From: CAZLQR01 sp964366455
GTDB taxonomy: Bacteria; Patescibacteriota; Microgenomatia; UBA1406; GWC2-37-13
Length of the DNA stretch: 64,000 nt
Reading direction: 5' to 3'
Assembly: GCA_964366455.1 (NCBI GenBank)
Contig: CAYISZ010000002.1
Span: 1-64,000 of the forward strand
Positions 43,717 to 51,836 of the stretch are shown here, in pieces. The notes below the pieces were generated by a model. The model was not told the origin of the DNA. It saw only the letters and a list, made by a program, of their open reading frames with translations, and ran no database searches. Each line of letters starts with the position of its first letter. Within the stretch, counting starts at the first letter, position 1. The position numbers were made by a program, and so were the translations under genes.

Positions 43717-43979
43717 GTTTTAAATTTGGACTTTTTTGTAAGTTTTCGTTGGCCAAGAAGTGTCCCAACGCTAATATTTAGAGTTCTGGACAGCTCTAGT
43801 GCGCTTTTCACAGATAAATTTCTTTTTCCATTTTCTATCTGTGATATGTAAGATCGGTCTAATCCCGTGTCCTCAGCAAGTTTGTCTTGAGTAATTCCCA
43901 TTCTTCTTCTTGCAAGATACACCTTTTCTCCTAGTCTTCTGTATAACACTTTTCCTTTTACCTTTACTTTGACGGCCAT
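43680..43979 (-). CDS. Xre-family transcriptional regulator
   Basis: A 99-residue protein with a basic N-terminal extension and an HTH_3 domain (VYLARRRMGITQDKLAEDTGLDRSYISQIENGKRNLSV, LELSRTLNISVGTLL). Two palindromic sites lie just upstream of its start, spaced 20 bp (two helix turns), so it probably represses itself. A third related site precedes the small membrane operon at 685. Confidence 0.88.
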   Translation of the reverse strand: MAVKVKVKGKVLYRRLGEKVYLARRRMGITQDKLAEDTGLDRSYISQIENGKRNLSVKSALELSRTLNISVGTLLGQRKLTKKSKFKTYLLKAKRGERA

Positions 43980-43993
43980 ACAGAAAGATAATG

Positions 43994-44007
43994 TAGACCA
44001 TGGTCAA
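43994..44007 (-). promoter_or_regulatory. Xre operator, proximal
   Basis: TAGACCATGGTCAA on the plus strand, i.e. TTGACCATGGTCTA on the minus strand: near-perfect palindrome, 15 bp before the Xre start codon. Confidence 0.6.
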
Positions 44008-44013
44008 TGTCTG

Positions 44014-44027
44014 TAAACTATAGTCAA
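44014..44027 (-). promoter_or_regulatory. Xre operator, distal
   Basis: Minus-strand TTGACTATAGTTTA, matching the proximal site in its TGTARACYATRGTCAA frame (plus strand) and exactly 20 bp from it. The TTGACT end could also serve as a -35 box. Confidence 0.6.
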
Positions 44028-44049
44028 CAATATAGACTGTTTGGATTAT

Positions 44050-44420
44050 CACAACAATCGAAATATTTTTTATGTAGTGATGTCCTAAATTAGCGCTCAC
44101 TTCTCAGTTAGGCTAATTGAGTTAAAAAAACATAATTAAACTCCTTATAGTAATAAGAGATATTTTTGTTTATAGAGCTTTTTAGCCTCATTAAACTATC
44201 CTATATAAAATGCGCTTGACAAGTACTATAGTTTTTGTTTATCCTATAATTAATATTATAAGTTAAGAAGTGCACTGTTATAAATTTACAAAAAAGTCGG
44301 AATTAAAAAAGTATCGTCGCTCAAAAAATCAATCAAAAGATTAAATTATTAAGAGAAGACGCTTAAATAAATAACCGACAAACAAAACATATGAAATGAT
44401 AACAACATGTAAGGATTAAA
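44050..44420. other. AT-rich gap with possible non-coding transcript
   Basis: No gene longer than about 25 codons with a credible start is seen. TTGACA (44216-44221) with TATCCT 18 bp downstream (44240-44245), or the following TATAAT (44245-44250), could start a transcript running to the strong terminator at 44421-44450, about 190 nt. GTCGG (about 44291) and CCGAC (about 44375) could pair. A short frame IVAQKINQKIKLLREDA recalls the start of an HTH protein and may be a remnant. Confidence 0.35.
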
Positions 44421-44450
44421 AAATCGCACTCCGGAGTGCGATTTTTTTTT
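44421..44450 (+). terminator. Rho-independent terminator
   Basis: A perfect palindrome AAATCGCACTCC/GGAGTGCGATTT (44421-44444) continues into a T run (44442-44450). The stem is GC-rich at its tip. Nothing coding ends just before it, which supports a short non-coding transcript from the region upstream. Confidence 0.85.
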
Positions 44451-44455
44451 GCTAC

Positions 44456-44483
44456 TTGACAGTCCCTTACCTTCTGCTATCCT
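44456..44483 (+). promoter_or_regulatory. Promoter of the gene at 44494
   Basis: TTGACA (44456-44461), 16-bp spacer and TATCCT (44478-44483), 10 nt before the ATG at 44494. It begins right after the terminator. Confidence 0.65.
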
Positions 44484-44493
44484 TTTGATTGAA

Positions 44494-45084
44494 ATGAATA
44501 AAACAGCGATAATTGTTGTTGTTGTTCTACTACTTGGTGTTGGAGGATATTTCGTAACTCAGAGGTCTTCAAATTCTTCTATGAACTCAAATGGCGCAGG
44601 TTCAAGTCCATTTAGCTCAATTCAGGACGCGCTATCTAAGTCTTTAAGTCTGCAATGTACCTTTACCGACGAGGATGGCAGGGAGACGAAGACTTATATA
44701 AAGGCAGGAGCTGTGCGTACCGATTTTACGGGAACTAAGTCCGCTGAGTCAGGGAGCATGATTTTTAAGGACAAAAAAATGTACACATGGAACTCCGAAA
44801 CCAAGGAGGGCTTTATGATGGAGGTGCCAGATGTAAAAATTACACCATCGCAGACCACAACATCGGATAAAGCAACAAATCCCGCTGACGCTCTCGCAAT
44901 GATTGAGAAGTATAAAGACAGCTGTAAGCCTGCAACGGTAGCTGACAGCCTCTTTACTCCCCCATCTGATATCAAATTCACTGATTTTTCAAATATGATG
45001 AAGCAGTTCACTCAGCCAACAGGTGGTGCCATAAACGAAGAAAGCGTCAAGGATTTGATGGAAAAGTACGGCAAAGACCAATAA
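44494..45084 (+). CDS. Exported hypothetical protein
   Basis: A 196-residue protein with an N-terminal signal anchor (MNKTAIIVVVVLLLGVGGYFV) and a soluble outer domain (QCTFTDEDGRETKTYIKAGAVRTDF ... SMIFKDKKMYTWNSETKEGFMMEVP) whose strand pattern resembles small LolA-like or DUF4412-like sensors, by eye only. Start chosen from the promoter position. Function unknown. Confidence 0.65.
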   Translation: MNKTAIIVVVVLLLGVGGYFVTQRSSNSSMNSNGAGSSPFSSIQDALSKSLSLQCTFTDEDGRETKTYIKAGAVRTDFTGTKSAESGSMIFKDKKMYTWNSETKEGFMMEVPDVKITPSQTTTSDKATNPADALAMIEKYKDSCKPATVADSLFTPPSDIKFTDFSNMMKQFTQPTGGAINEESVKDLMEKYGKDQ

Positions 45085-45090
45085 TCTTCT

Positions 45091-45516
45091 TTATTTTTTG
45101 AGTAGTTTAGCCCTTATCTTGGTTCCCTCGTAGATATGTCGTTTGTAAAGCGGAACTCGCACCACCTTTAAACCTGCCATCTCAAAAATTTCGTTAGGCC
45201 ACTCATTGTTCCCAAACATCACATCTATCTTCCCTGTCTTTTTAAGAAGATCTTCAAGCCAGATATCATCGTCTGGATTGTCGTCAAGGGCAATTATTGA
45301 AATAATTCGGGAAGCGTAATTTTGTTTTTTAATAGCCTCAGAAATTTGCTTTTTTCTTTCTTCAAAGCTAAAAGGATTCTTTTCATCCTGCTTATTTGCG
45401 CTCCCAACGCCGACAATTATGCTTTCACACTGCTCAAGCGCCTTATCAATCAAATAACGATGGCCTCGATGAAATGGCTGAAACCTCCCCAACACAAACC
45501 CAATTTTATAGTTCAT
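45091..45516 (-). CDS. Nicotinamide-nucleotide adenylyltransferase-like (NadM type)
   Basis: A 141-residue nucleotidyltransferase: GRFQPFHRGHRYLIDKAL carries the HxGH-type site, GVGSANKQDEKNPFSFEERKKQI the second loop, and EGTKIRAKL replaces the usual ISGTxIR. Shape and length match archaeal-type NMN adenylyltransferase, which makes NAD from NMN and ATP. Another cytidylyltransferase-like role is possible. Confidence 0.8.
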   Translation of the reverse strand: MNYKIGFVLGRFQPFHRGHRYLIDKALEQCESIIVGVGSANKQDEKNPFSFEERKKQISEAIKKQNYASRIISIIALDDNPDDDIWLEDLLKKTGKIDVMFGNNEWPNEIFEMAGLKVVRVPLYKRHIYEGTKIRAKLLKK

Positions 45517-45604
45517 ATCTGAAACATATGATAACAGAAGCATTCCATTACCTTGTTCTAACCGTGAGATAATTCCGATTTCTCTACCGTGTTATAATTC
45601 CTCT

Positions 45605-47086
45605 ATGTTTAGTGAGAATACCGACGCCCCATCTCCAAAAACTAAAATAACATTCGCAAATGACTTAAATACTGTTTCAAATGCTGAAAGAGTCCCAGCA
45701 GGGAGATTAATTCATCTAATGGCATCACCAGATGAGGTTCTTCAGTGGTACTTATCCCAAGATCCGCTTGATGAAGCTATGGCTTTGCAGGGCTGGACAG
45801 CCTTAATGCTGCACGACAAAGTGTTAGGCTGGGAGCTTGCCAAAGACGAAGTTCGAGCGAATATTGGACTGATGGAAGCTAGAGAAAAAGGGGCAGCAAC
45901 ACTTGTCGCTCACACTTACTACCCCGAATTGTTCAACGACCCCAAAGAGCATTGGCTCGACCTAATTGATAAAAAAATTGTGGAAGAAAACGCACCCGAA
46001 TTAATTAATCCCCAAGCACCCATTTCTGTAGATGACGTAGTAGGATTCTGTTTGCGAAGCAGACCGGAGGCACGATTTGGCGAAGAAGAAATTAAAAGAC
46101 TTATGATTGCGGCTGAGATGTTTCAGAGTGTGGCAGAGCAAAGTAACCCAACCACTCTACGGCTTTACCTTAAGTTTTTCCCTAATAAAGATGTACCGCA
46201 CACTCATCCAGCGGTTGATAAAATGGCTATAGATAAAACCCGGGTGAACTATCTTATGGCTCAGCATCTCTACAATGAGGTTCGAATTCAAACCTCAGTT
46301 AATCCGGCTGCAAGTCTGGAAACAAGACTACTGGGTATCAGAGCAGCTCAGTCAAACACTTCTCTCCAGTTTAGTATTTTGGACACAGTTTCACTCCTAC
46401 CAGATGAGAAACGCAAAGCCAAAAAAGACATTCTTCTTTCTATGCTAAAAGATCTAGAAAAAACCTTTATGGGCCCTGGTGGCCTTCTAAATGGCGAGCA
46501 TCCTCGAAGTTCTTTTAAAGGAAATTTGCACGAATTAATGTGGGTTCTTGATTCGCAAATTTGGTTAATAATTAATGGGACTGATTCTGAATTTTCAGTA
46601 CATCCATCCTTTAGTTTTCAGGACAGGCCAAATATTAATTATCCCGAGATGAATCGAAGCTACGATGCTGTAATGAGAGGTCCTAAACAAGATATGCCTA
46701 TCCAGCTTAAATCTAAACCCAATCCAAGATTTAAAAAAGTTTATCATCCAAGTATTTGGTATCAAGAGGAGCAAAATTTTGCCGACATAAATCCCCGCAA
46801 TCTTGGTTTAAAACTTCTACTTTATAGGCAGTTCATAGAAAGTGACTTTGACCTTATTCATAAGCCAAAAATCGAAAAAAATATTTTAAAGTCCGTTATT
46901 GAAACTTACGATACCTTCGTACAAAGAGAGAGTTCAACCACCGTTCCATATCAGGCCCTTTCAGAGGCATTAGGACTTCCTAAACTTGATGTAGATAAAC
47001 TTACCGCAGTAAATGAGCCCAAACTCAACCGTGAACAGCGACGAAAGTTGGAGCGTGATCTGAGGAGACGAAAATCTAAACAATAA
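45605..47086 (+). CDS. Hypothetical protein (493 aa)
   Basis: A 493-residue soluble, mostly helical protein with a basic C-terminal tail (LNREQRRKLERDLRRRKSKQ). No domain recognised. TATAAT (45593-45598) ends 6 nt before the ATG, and ychF starts 3 nt after its stop codon, so the two form an operon, perhaps hinting at a ribosome-related job. This is inference from position only. Confidence 0.7.
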   Translation: MFSENTDAPSPKTKITFANDLNTVSNAERVPAGRLIHLMASPDEVLQWYLSQDPLDEAMALQGWTALMLHDKVLGWELAKDEVRANIGLMEAREKGAATLVAHTYYPELFNDPKEHWLDLIDKKIVEENAPELINPQAPISVDDVVGFCLRSRPEARFGEEEIKRLMIAAEMFQSVAEQSNPTTLRLYLKFFPNKDVPHTHPAVDKMAIDKTRVNYLMAQHLYNEVRIQTSVNPAASLETRLLGIRAAQSNTSLQFSILDTVSLLPDEKRKAKKDILLSMLKDLEKTFMGPGGLLNGEHPRSSFKGNLHELMWVLDSQIWLIINGTDSEFSVHPSFSFQDRPNINYPEMNRSYDAVMRGPKQDMPIQLKSKPNPRFKKVYHPSIWYQEEQNFADINPRNLGLKLLLYRQFIESDFDLIHKPKIEKNILKSVIETYDTFVQRESSTTVPYQALSEALGLPKLDVDKLTAVNEPKLNREQRRKLERDLRRRKSKQ

Positions 47087-47089
47087 TAT

Positions 47090-48169
47090 ATGAAACTATC
47101 TATTGGAATTGTGGGACTTCCAAACGTTGGGAAATCTACGCTTTTTAATGCGCTTTTAAAGCGTCAGGTGGCCTTAGAGGCCAATTACCCCTTCGCAACA
47201 ATTGAGCCAAATGTTGGCATCATCGAGGTGCCAGATGAGCGCCTGCAAAAACTTGCAGAAATAGTAAAAACACAGAAGATTGTGCCTGCAGCGGTTGAAT
47301 TCTATGACATTGCGGGTCTTGTGAAAGGTGCGTCACAGGGTGAAGGACTTGGCAATCAGTTCCTAACCCATATTCGCGAGGTGGCAGCAATTCTTCATGT
47401 AGTTAGACTTTTTGAGGACAAGGATATTATTCACGTAGAAAATAAGGTCGATCCTTTAAGCGATGTTCAAACAATAGAGACGGAGCTTATTTTGGCAGAT
47501 TTGCAGACTCTTCAAAAACAAAAAGAACCCAAAGGCACAAGTGCGCCAAAGGAAGCATTTGCGGCCTACGAAGTAGTTAAAAAGCTTAAAAATCATCTCG
47601 ATTCGGGCAAGTCAGCTCGTACCCTTTCGCTTCACGTCGAGGAGAGAGATGCGATTAAACCATTGAATTTGATTACCATGAAGCCGGTTGTATTCTGCTT
47701 TAACTGTTCACTTGAACAGTTGGAGAAACCGGAAGAGACAAAGGCGCAGATAAATGTCATTCTGAACGAAGTGAAGAATCTAGCGAAGCGCTCCGCTGGA
47801 TCCCTCGACCATGCTCGGGATGACGCGGAACAAACCAATTTCATTATATTTAATCCCCTCGAGGAGACCACCCTTAATGTGCTTATTCAGAAAGCTTACG
47901 AGACCCTCGGTCTAATTTCATTTTTGACAGCAGGTGAGAAAGAAGCCCGCGCCTGGACAATTACGAAGGGCACGATGGCACCACAAGCCGCTGGAACAAT
48001 TCACACAGACTTTGAGAAAAAATTTATTAAGGCTGACGTTGCTACTTTTGAAGACTTCGTTGCCTGCAATGGCTGGACTGGCGCAAGAGAAAAAGGTAAG
48101 GTTCTGATCTGCGGTAAGGATCATGAGATGAAAGACGGAGATGTGGTTGAATTCAAAATAGGGTCTTGA
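47090..48169 (+). CDS. ychF: YchF/Obg-like ATPase
   Basis: A 359-residue YchF: P-loop GIVGLPNVGKSTLFNALL, switch region FYDIAGLVKGASQGEGLGNQFL and C-terminal TGS-like domain (AGTIHTDFEKKFIKADVATFEDF, GKVLICGKDHEMKDGDVVEFKIG). YchF hydrolyses ATP and binds ribosomes. A repeat of the CATTCTGAACGAAG family is inserted in frame at 47755-47826 (NVILNEVKNLAKRSAGSLD), between the coiled-coil region and the NFIIFNPLEE strand. Confidence 0.95.
   Translation: MKLSIGIVGLPNVGKSTLFNALLKRQVALEANYPFATIEPNVGIIEVPDERLQKLAEIVKTQKIVPAAVEFYDIAGLVKGASQGEGLGNQFLTHIREVAAILHVVRLFEDKDIIHVENKVDPLSDVQTIETELILADLQTLQKQKEPKGTSAPKEAFAAYEVVKKLKNHLDSGKSARTLSLHVEERDAIKPLNLITMKPVVFCFNCSLEQLEKPEETKAQINVILNEVKNLAKRSAGSLDHARDDAEQTNFIIFNPLEETTLNVLIQKAYETLGLISFLTAGEKEARAWTITKGTMAPQAAGTIHTDFEKKFIKADVATFEDFVACNGWTGAREKGKVLICGKDHEMKDGDVVEFKIGS
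47755..47826 (+). repeat. Dispersed repeat inserted in frame in ychF
   Basis: The stretch from TGTCATTCTGAACGAAGTGA to ACCATGCTCGGGATGAC belongs to the CATCCTGAA-type repeat family seen between genes at 16366 and 19085. It adds about 24 residues to YchF without a stop or frameshift. Confidence 0.75.
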
Positions 48170-48192
48170 ATTCCAAATTCAAATTTCAAAGT

Positions 48193-48987
48193 TCAAATTT
48201 CAAATTTTGTTTGATTATTGGGATTTTGATATTTGGATTTTTGATAGATGTCGATGTAGCGGATTGAAGAAAAAAATGCAAAGACTAACCCCTGCCAACC
48301 ATCCATAAACCCCTTATGCCTACCGTACATAGATAAAAAGGTGAATAAAGGCTTCAGAACAATGTATTCAAACACTCCGACTTTCTTGTTATTTTCCTTA
48401 AGTAGCTTAACATCAAGGTCGTTATAGCGATGCCATCGCTTTAGATAACGAGAAAACTCAGGATCCGCATAGTGCAATAGGTCATTTTTCAACTCACCAA
48501 TATGGCCTTTAATTTCCACATTTTCATGAACTGTTTTGCAAGGGAATGTTGCCACTCCATTTTTATATAAGCGGATAGTTTTATCAGGATAAACGCCTCC
48601 TTTTGTTAGGAACCGACCCAGAAAATAGTTCTTTCTTGGTATCCAGTAGGCAATGTATTTAGAACTTAGAACTTTGAACTTAGAACTTACAATTGAAAGT
48701 ATTTCATCTCTCAATTGTTCCGGCACTTCTTCGTCGGCATCAAGCTGAAGAATCCAATCTCCTTTTGCCCTTTCAATGGCCTTTTGCTTATTGATATGAA
48801 ACATTGGAGGATTGTCCTCCGCGAAGACCTTTACCTTTTTTCCGTATGATTTCAGTAATTGAACTGTCTTATCGGTCGATCCCCCGTCCACCACAATCAC
48901 CTCGTCTACCCAGTCGATGCAAGAATCAAGGGGATAATGAATAAACTTCTCCTCGTTATATGTGGCTATACACAGCGATAGTTTCAT
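48193..48987 (-). CDS. Glycosyltransferase family 2
   Basis: A 264-residue GT2 enzyme of the WaaE/KdtX-like type: SLCIATYNEEKFI, VDEVIVVDGGSTDKT and the metal motif LQLDADEEV. A repeat-derived VSSKFKVLSSKY (48656-48695) is in frame after the DAD motif, and the C-terminal tail (KYQNPNNQTKFEI) also comes from repeat DNA. The start at 48987 avoids a repeat-derived leader. Confidence 0.88.
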   Translation of the reverse strand: MKLSLCIATYNEEKFIHYPLDSCIDWVDEVIVVDGGSTDKTVQLLKSYGKKVKVFAEDNPPMFHINKQKAIERAKGDWILQLDADEEVPEQLRDEILSIVSSKFKVLSSKYIAYWIPRKNYFLGRFLTKGGVYPDKTIRLYKNGVATFPCKTVHENVEIKGHIGELKNDLLHYADPEFSRYLKRWHRYNDLDVKLLKENNKKVGVFEYIVLKPLFTFLSMYGRHKGFMDGWQGLVFAFFSSIRYIDIYQKSKYQNPNNQTKFEI

Positions 48988-49121
48988 AAATTCAAAGTTT
49001 AAAATCCAAATATCAAATAAAGTTTCGGTGTCGAAATCCAAAGACTTAAACTTCTTTCTTTAGATTTTTTTTGACATTTTAGCTTTGAAATTTGAGCTTA
49101 GTTATGTTAACATTATAGCTT

Positions 49122-49415
49122 ATGGAATGTTTTCACTGTGGCAAAACTACGCTTTATGGTCGGTCGCACACACATCATCGCGGTGTAGCGGGAGGTCGTT
49201 GGAAAAAAAGAGCTCCGAAGACTCAAAAAATCTTTAAACCGAATCTTCAGAAAATTGCAATAATGGTCAAGGGTAAGTCAGAGACAGTACGTCTTTGTAC
49301 AAGATGTATTAAGCGAATACGCAAAGATATGAGAGATGGTGTTAAGCCATTTTATGTTCTTGCGCAGACACAAATGAAAGCAGTTCCCACCCCCGTAGCT
49401 GTTGCAACAGCCTAA
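49122..49415 (+). CDS. rpmB: 50S ribosomal protein L28
   Basis: A 97-residue bL28: CFHCGKTTLYGRSHTHHRGVAGGRWKKRAPKTQKIFKPNLQ and VRLCTRCIKRIRKD. The two CxxC pairs suggest the zinc-binding form. The C-terminal 15 residues are an extension. Repeats of the AAATTTCAAATT family follow downstream (49420-49520). Confidence 0.92.
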   Translation: MECFHCGKTTLYGRSHTHHRGVAGGRWKKRAPKTQKIFKPNLQKIAIMVKGKSETVRLCTRCIKRIRKDMRDGVKPFYVLAQTQMKAVPTPVAVATA

Positions 49416-49419
49416 CCCT

Positions 49420-49520
49420 CAATTTGAAATTTGAAGTTTTCAATTTTAATTCAATTTTTAGTGTTCTAATTTTCAAACATTTCAAATTGGATATTGATTT
49501 CAAATTTCGAATTTCAAACT
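49420..49520. repeat. AAATTTCAAATTT-type repeat block
   Basis: Units of TTTGAAATTTGAA/CAAATTTCGAATTTCAAA fill the gap between rpmB and def. The same family lies in gaps at 48169-48240 and 48990-49030, and in frame inside several genes (about 35053, 35454 and 42241). Confidence 0.75.
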
Positions 49521-49538
49521 AAAAATTAGGCAATAGTT

Positions 49539-50087
49539 TTATGCTTTCATTGCCACAAGCTCATCGCCATCTTCTTCATACATTGTCACATTCTGTTCCA
49601 AACAGCGTTGTGTAAATAGAATCCCGTTCAAATGATCGACTTCGTGCGCCACGATTATTGCTTCAAATCCTTCAAACACTTTGGAATGCTTTATGCCATC
49701 AAGATCTTCGTATTCAAGCTGAATTCTTCCTTTTCTTTTTAATGGAGCCCAAATTCTGGGAATGGAGAGACAGCCCTCCATCTTAGACTGTTTGCTTTTT
49801 CTGGACTTTAATGTTTTGCTTTCATGGCTAATTTCTTCAGAATCTAAAGTTTTTGCAACTGGATTTATGCAGACCGAGATTTCTCCCTTTAGGGATGGTC
49901 GCATAATAAAAATGCTTAGACTCTCCCCTACCTGCGTTGCGGCAAGTCCAACTCCTTCCGGGTCTCGTTGCTTTAGTAGTGTTTCTTTCATTTCCTCAAC
50001 AAGACGTTTTATTTTTGGTGTAATTGTTTTTACACTCTGCGTAGGCGTGGTGAGTACTTTATTAGGCACAGTTACAATCTTGAGCAT
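49539..50087 (-). CDS. def: Peptide deformylase
   Basis: A 182-residue deformylase with all three motifs: GVGLAATQVG, EGCLSIP (metal Cys) and HEVDHLNGILF (metal His pair and Glu). An insertion of about 12 basic residues (ESKTLKSRKSKQSK) precedes motif 2. Removes formyl groups from new proteins. Starts 2 nt after the dsbB-like stop on the same strand. Confidence 0.95.
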   Translation of the reverse strand: MLKIVTVPNKVLTTPTQSVKTITPKIKRLVEEMKETLLKQRDPEGVGLAATQVGESLSIFIMRPSLKGEISVCINPVAKTLDSEEISHESKTLKSRKSKQSKMEGCLSIPRIWAPLKRKGRIQLEYEDLDGIKHSKVFEGFEAIIVAHEVDHLNGILFTQRCLEQNVTMYEEDGDELVAMKA

Positions 50088-50089
50088 GG

Positions 50090-50686
50090 TTATTTCTTCC
50101 GATGCTCTCGAGATCGGAATCCCGACTTTTTGTCGGGAGTTTTTTTAACTTGGGATATTAAAAGCATAAATGTGATGAGAGCAAACACAGACCATGCCAT
50201 AAGCGGGAAGGTCATAAAACCAAAATAAAATTCATAGCCTTTGTCGCATGGTACTCCTCCCAACTGAGTCGAGCATGGCAAAATTGGAATAATTGTGCGA
50301 GGCAATACGTGCAAAGAATAATGATACAGAGATATCGCCCCTCCAATTACATTAATCGTAATTAAGTAAGGCGTCAATACGTATTCTTTTCTAAGCTGTG
50401 CAACATACAGAAGCACCACCTGTGGATACATCGCTATTCGCTGATACCAACATAGTATGCATGGTTGGAAATGCAGTACCTCGGACAGAAATAAACTTGC
50501 CAAGGAAGCTGTAAGCGATAAGAAAAAAGCGAAAAAATATGCATTTGGGCGTAAAAAAGCCGCCACTCTATCAAAAATTCTTACTCTAAATAGTTTTTTG
50601 GCCAAATAAAGAACAAACAATACCACAACGCCACTGAATGCGAGGAGGCCAAGAGCCGAAATCGCAGCTACACCAGTCTTAATCAT
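50090..50686 (-). CDS. DsbB-family disulfide oxidoreductase
   Basis: A 198-residue, five-helix protein with FQPCILCWYQRIAMYPQ, the CxxC site that passes electrons to quinone, and a second Cys pair (ILPCSTQLGGVPCDKGYEF). It reoxidises the DsbA-like protein at 14900-15562. The C-terminal tail (TPDKKSGFRSREH) is encoded by an inverted repeat (CCCGAC/GTCGGG, 50121-50137). TATAAT ends 6 nt before the ATG on the minus strand. Confidence 0.92.
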   Translation of the reverse strand: MIKTGVAAISALGLLAFSGVVVLFVLYLAKKLFRVRIFDRVAAFLRPNAYFFAFFLSLTASLASLFLSEVLHFQPCILCWYQRIAMYPQVVLLYVAQLRKEYVLTPYLITINVIGGAISLYHYSLHVLPRTIIPILPCSTQLGGVPCDKGYEFYFGFMTFPLMAWSVFALITFMLLISQVKKTPDKKSGFRSREHRKK

Positions 50687-50731
50687 GGAAGTATTATATA
50701 ATAGAACTTAGAGCTTAGAACCTAGAACTTT

Positions 50732-51331
50732 ATGATCGATTTATTTACCCAGTCTCCTCTAGTTTTCGTTCTCTATCTTATTGCGCTTCTTGCCGCAATC
50801 TCAATCCATGAATTTAGTCATGCATTTGTAGCGGATAAACTTGGCGATCCAACACCGCAACGCCAAGGCCGCGTCACCCTAAATCCGCGGGCCCATATTG
50901 ACTTGATGGGAATTTTGTTTTTGTTCATGTTCGGTTTTGGTTGGGGAAGACCTGTTCAGTTTGACCCTTTCAATCTTAAAAATCCTCGAAGAGACGCTGC
51001 TCTAATTTCGGTCGCCGGCCCTATTTCTAATTTTTTGTTAGCATTCCTAATAACAATAGTTCTGAAGATAACCGATCTTCAATTTCTGATAATCTTTATT
51101 CAACTTAATGTGATGCTTGGGGTATTCAATTTGCTTCCAATTCACCCCCTAGACGGCTTCAAGATTGTAGGTGGACTGTTGCCTGAGGACAAGGCTAGAG
51201 AATGGTATCAGCTTGAAAGATATGGGATTCTTTTTCTTATACTATTAATCCTTCCCATAGGTAAAGGCTCTATGATTTCTTCTATAATATCTCCAGCGAT
51301 ATCGTTCGTGATGCAATTGCTCATAAATTAG
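50732..51331 (+). CDS. Site-2 protease (M50) family protein
   Basis: A 199-residue membrane metalloprotease: ISIHEFSHAFVADKLGDPTPQRQGRVTLNP holds the HExxH site, and NLLPIHPLDGFKIVG the second metal motif (NxxPxxPLDG). The compact form lacks a PDZ domain. It cuts substrates within the membrane. Confidence 0.9.
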   Translation: MIDLFTQSPLVFVLYLIALLAAISIHEFSHAFVADKLGDPTPQRQGRVTLNPRAHIDLMGILFLFMFGFGWGRPVQFDPFNLKNPRRDAALISVAGPISNFLLAFLITIVLKITDLQFLIIFIQLNVMLGVFNLLPIHPLDGFKIVGGLLPEDKAREWYQLERYGILFLILLILPIGKGSMISSIISPAISFVMQLLIN

Positions 51332-51368
51332 TTCTTATTTCTTAGTTCTAAGTTCTTAATAGCCACTA

Positions 51369-51722
51369 CTAACTTGACTTTTCTTGAGATGATTTGGCGA
51401 TTCTAGAAAAAATGAGCGTTAACTCGTGAGTTTCGAGCCATAATCTTCTCAATTCATCTCTGTTCGCATTGTCGCTGTGCGCTATTAACTCAATCCAGTA
51501 TTTTGTTTCCATTGCTTCCTTTTTGCACAACAAAATTTTGTGTCTAAATTCCTTTTTTGAGTATGACCCATTTGCTTCTTGATAGTTTGCGCCGATACTG
51601 GTTGCGGCACGCATTAACTGCTCTCGTAGTGGCCTGATAAGCACATTCCTCTCTATTTTCTTACAAAATAAAATTATTTTCTTGCTCAATTCAATGGTTC
51701 TTTTTTCTAAAGGATAGACCAT
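51369..51722 (-). CDS. Four-helix-bundle (23S rRNA IVS-like) protein
   Basis: A 117-residue, all-helical protein of the S23/IVP family: LIRPLREQLMRAATSIGANYQEANGSYSKKEFRHKI and KKEAMETKYWIELI are typical. Family members bind nucleic acid and include Avd of diversity-generating retroelements; no reverse transcriptase is nearby. A 27-bp element identical to 1578-1604 lies upstream (51748-51774). Confidence 0.88.
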   Translation of the reverse strand: MVYPLEKRTIELSKKIILFCKKIERNVLIRPLREQLMRAATSIGANYQEANGSYSKKEFRHKILLCKKEAMETKYWIELIAHSDNANRDELRRLWLETHELTLIFSRIAKSSQEKSS

Positions 51723-51747
51723 TCTTAAATCTATAAAAGTAAAGATA

Positions 51748-51774
51748 TTTTGTCAGTCGCTTATATGCTACAAA
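51748..51774 (-). repeat. 27-bp upstream element shared with 1578-1604
   Basis: An exact inverted copy of the element before the NYN gene, 26 bp upstream of the four-helix-bundle gene and in the same orientation relative to it. Confidence 0.75.
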
Positions 51775-51836
51775 AAAGAGACTTTGGACTATCGCTGCAG
51801 AGTTTTATTAAGAATTAAGAAATAAGAACTAAGAAT

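Noticed and set aside
43873..44100. 75-residue minus-strand frame upstream of the Xre gene
   Set aside because: It overlaps the Xre coding region in another frame and covers the operator sites; no family or start signal.
44306..44360. Truncated HTH gene (IVAQKINQKIKLLREDA)
   Set aside because: Only 17 codons without a start codon; similarity to HTH starts may be chance in AT-rich DNA.
50121..50147. Plus-strand terminator (CCCGAC/GTCGGG plus T run)
   Set aside because: No plus-strand gene ends nearby; the hairpin is better explained as repeat DNA read in frame at the end of the dsbB-like gene.
51369..51722. Diversity-generating retroelement accessory protein (Avd)
   Set aside because: The four-helix protein fits the family, but no reverse transcriptase or template/variable repeat pair is nearby.
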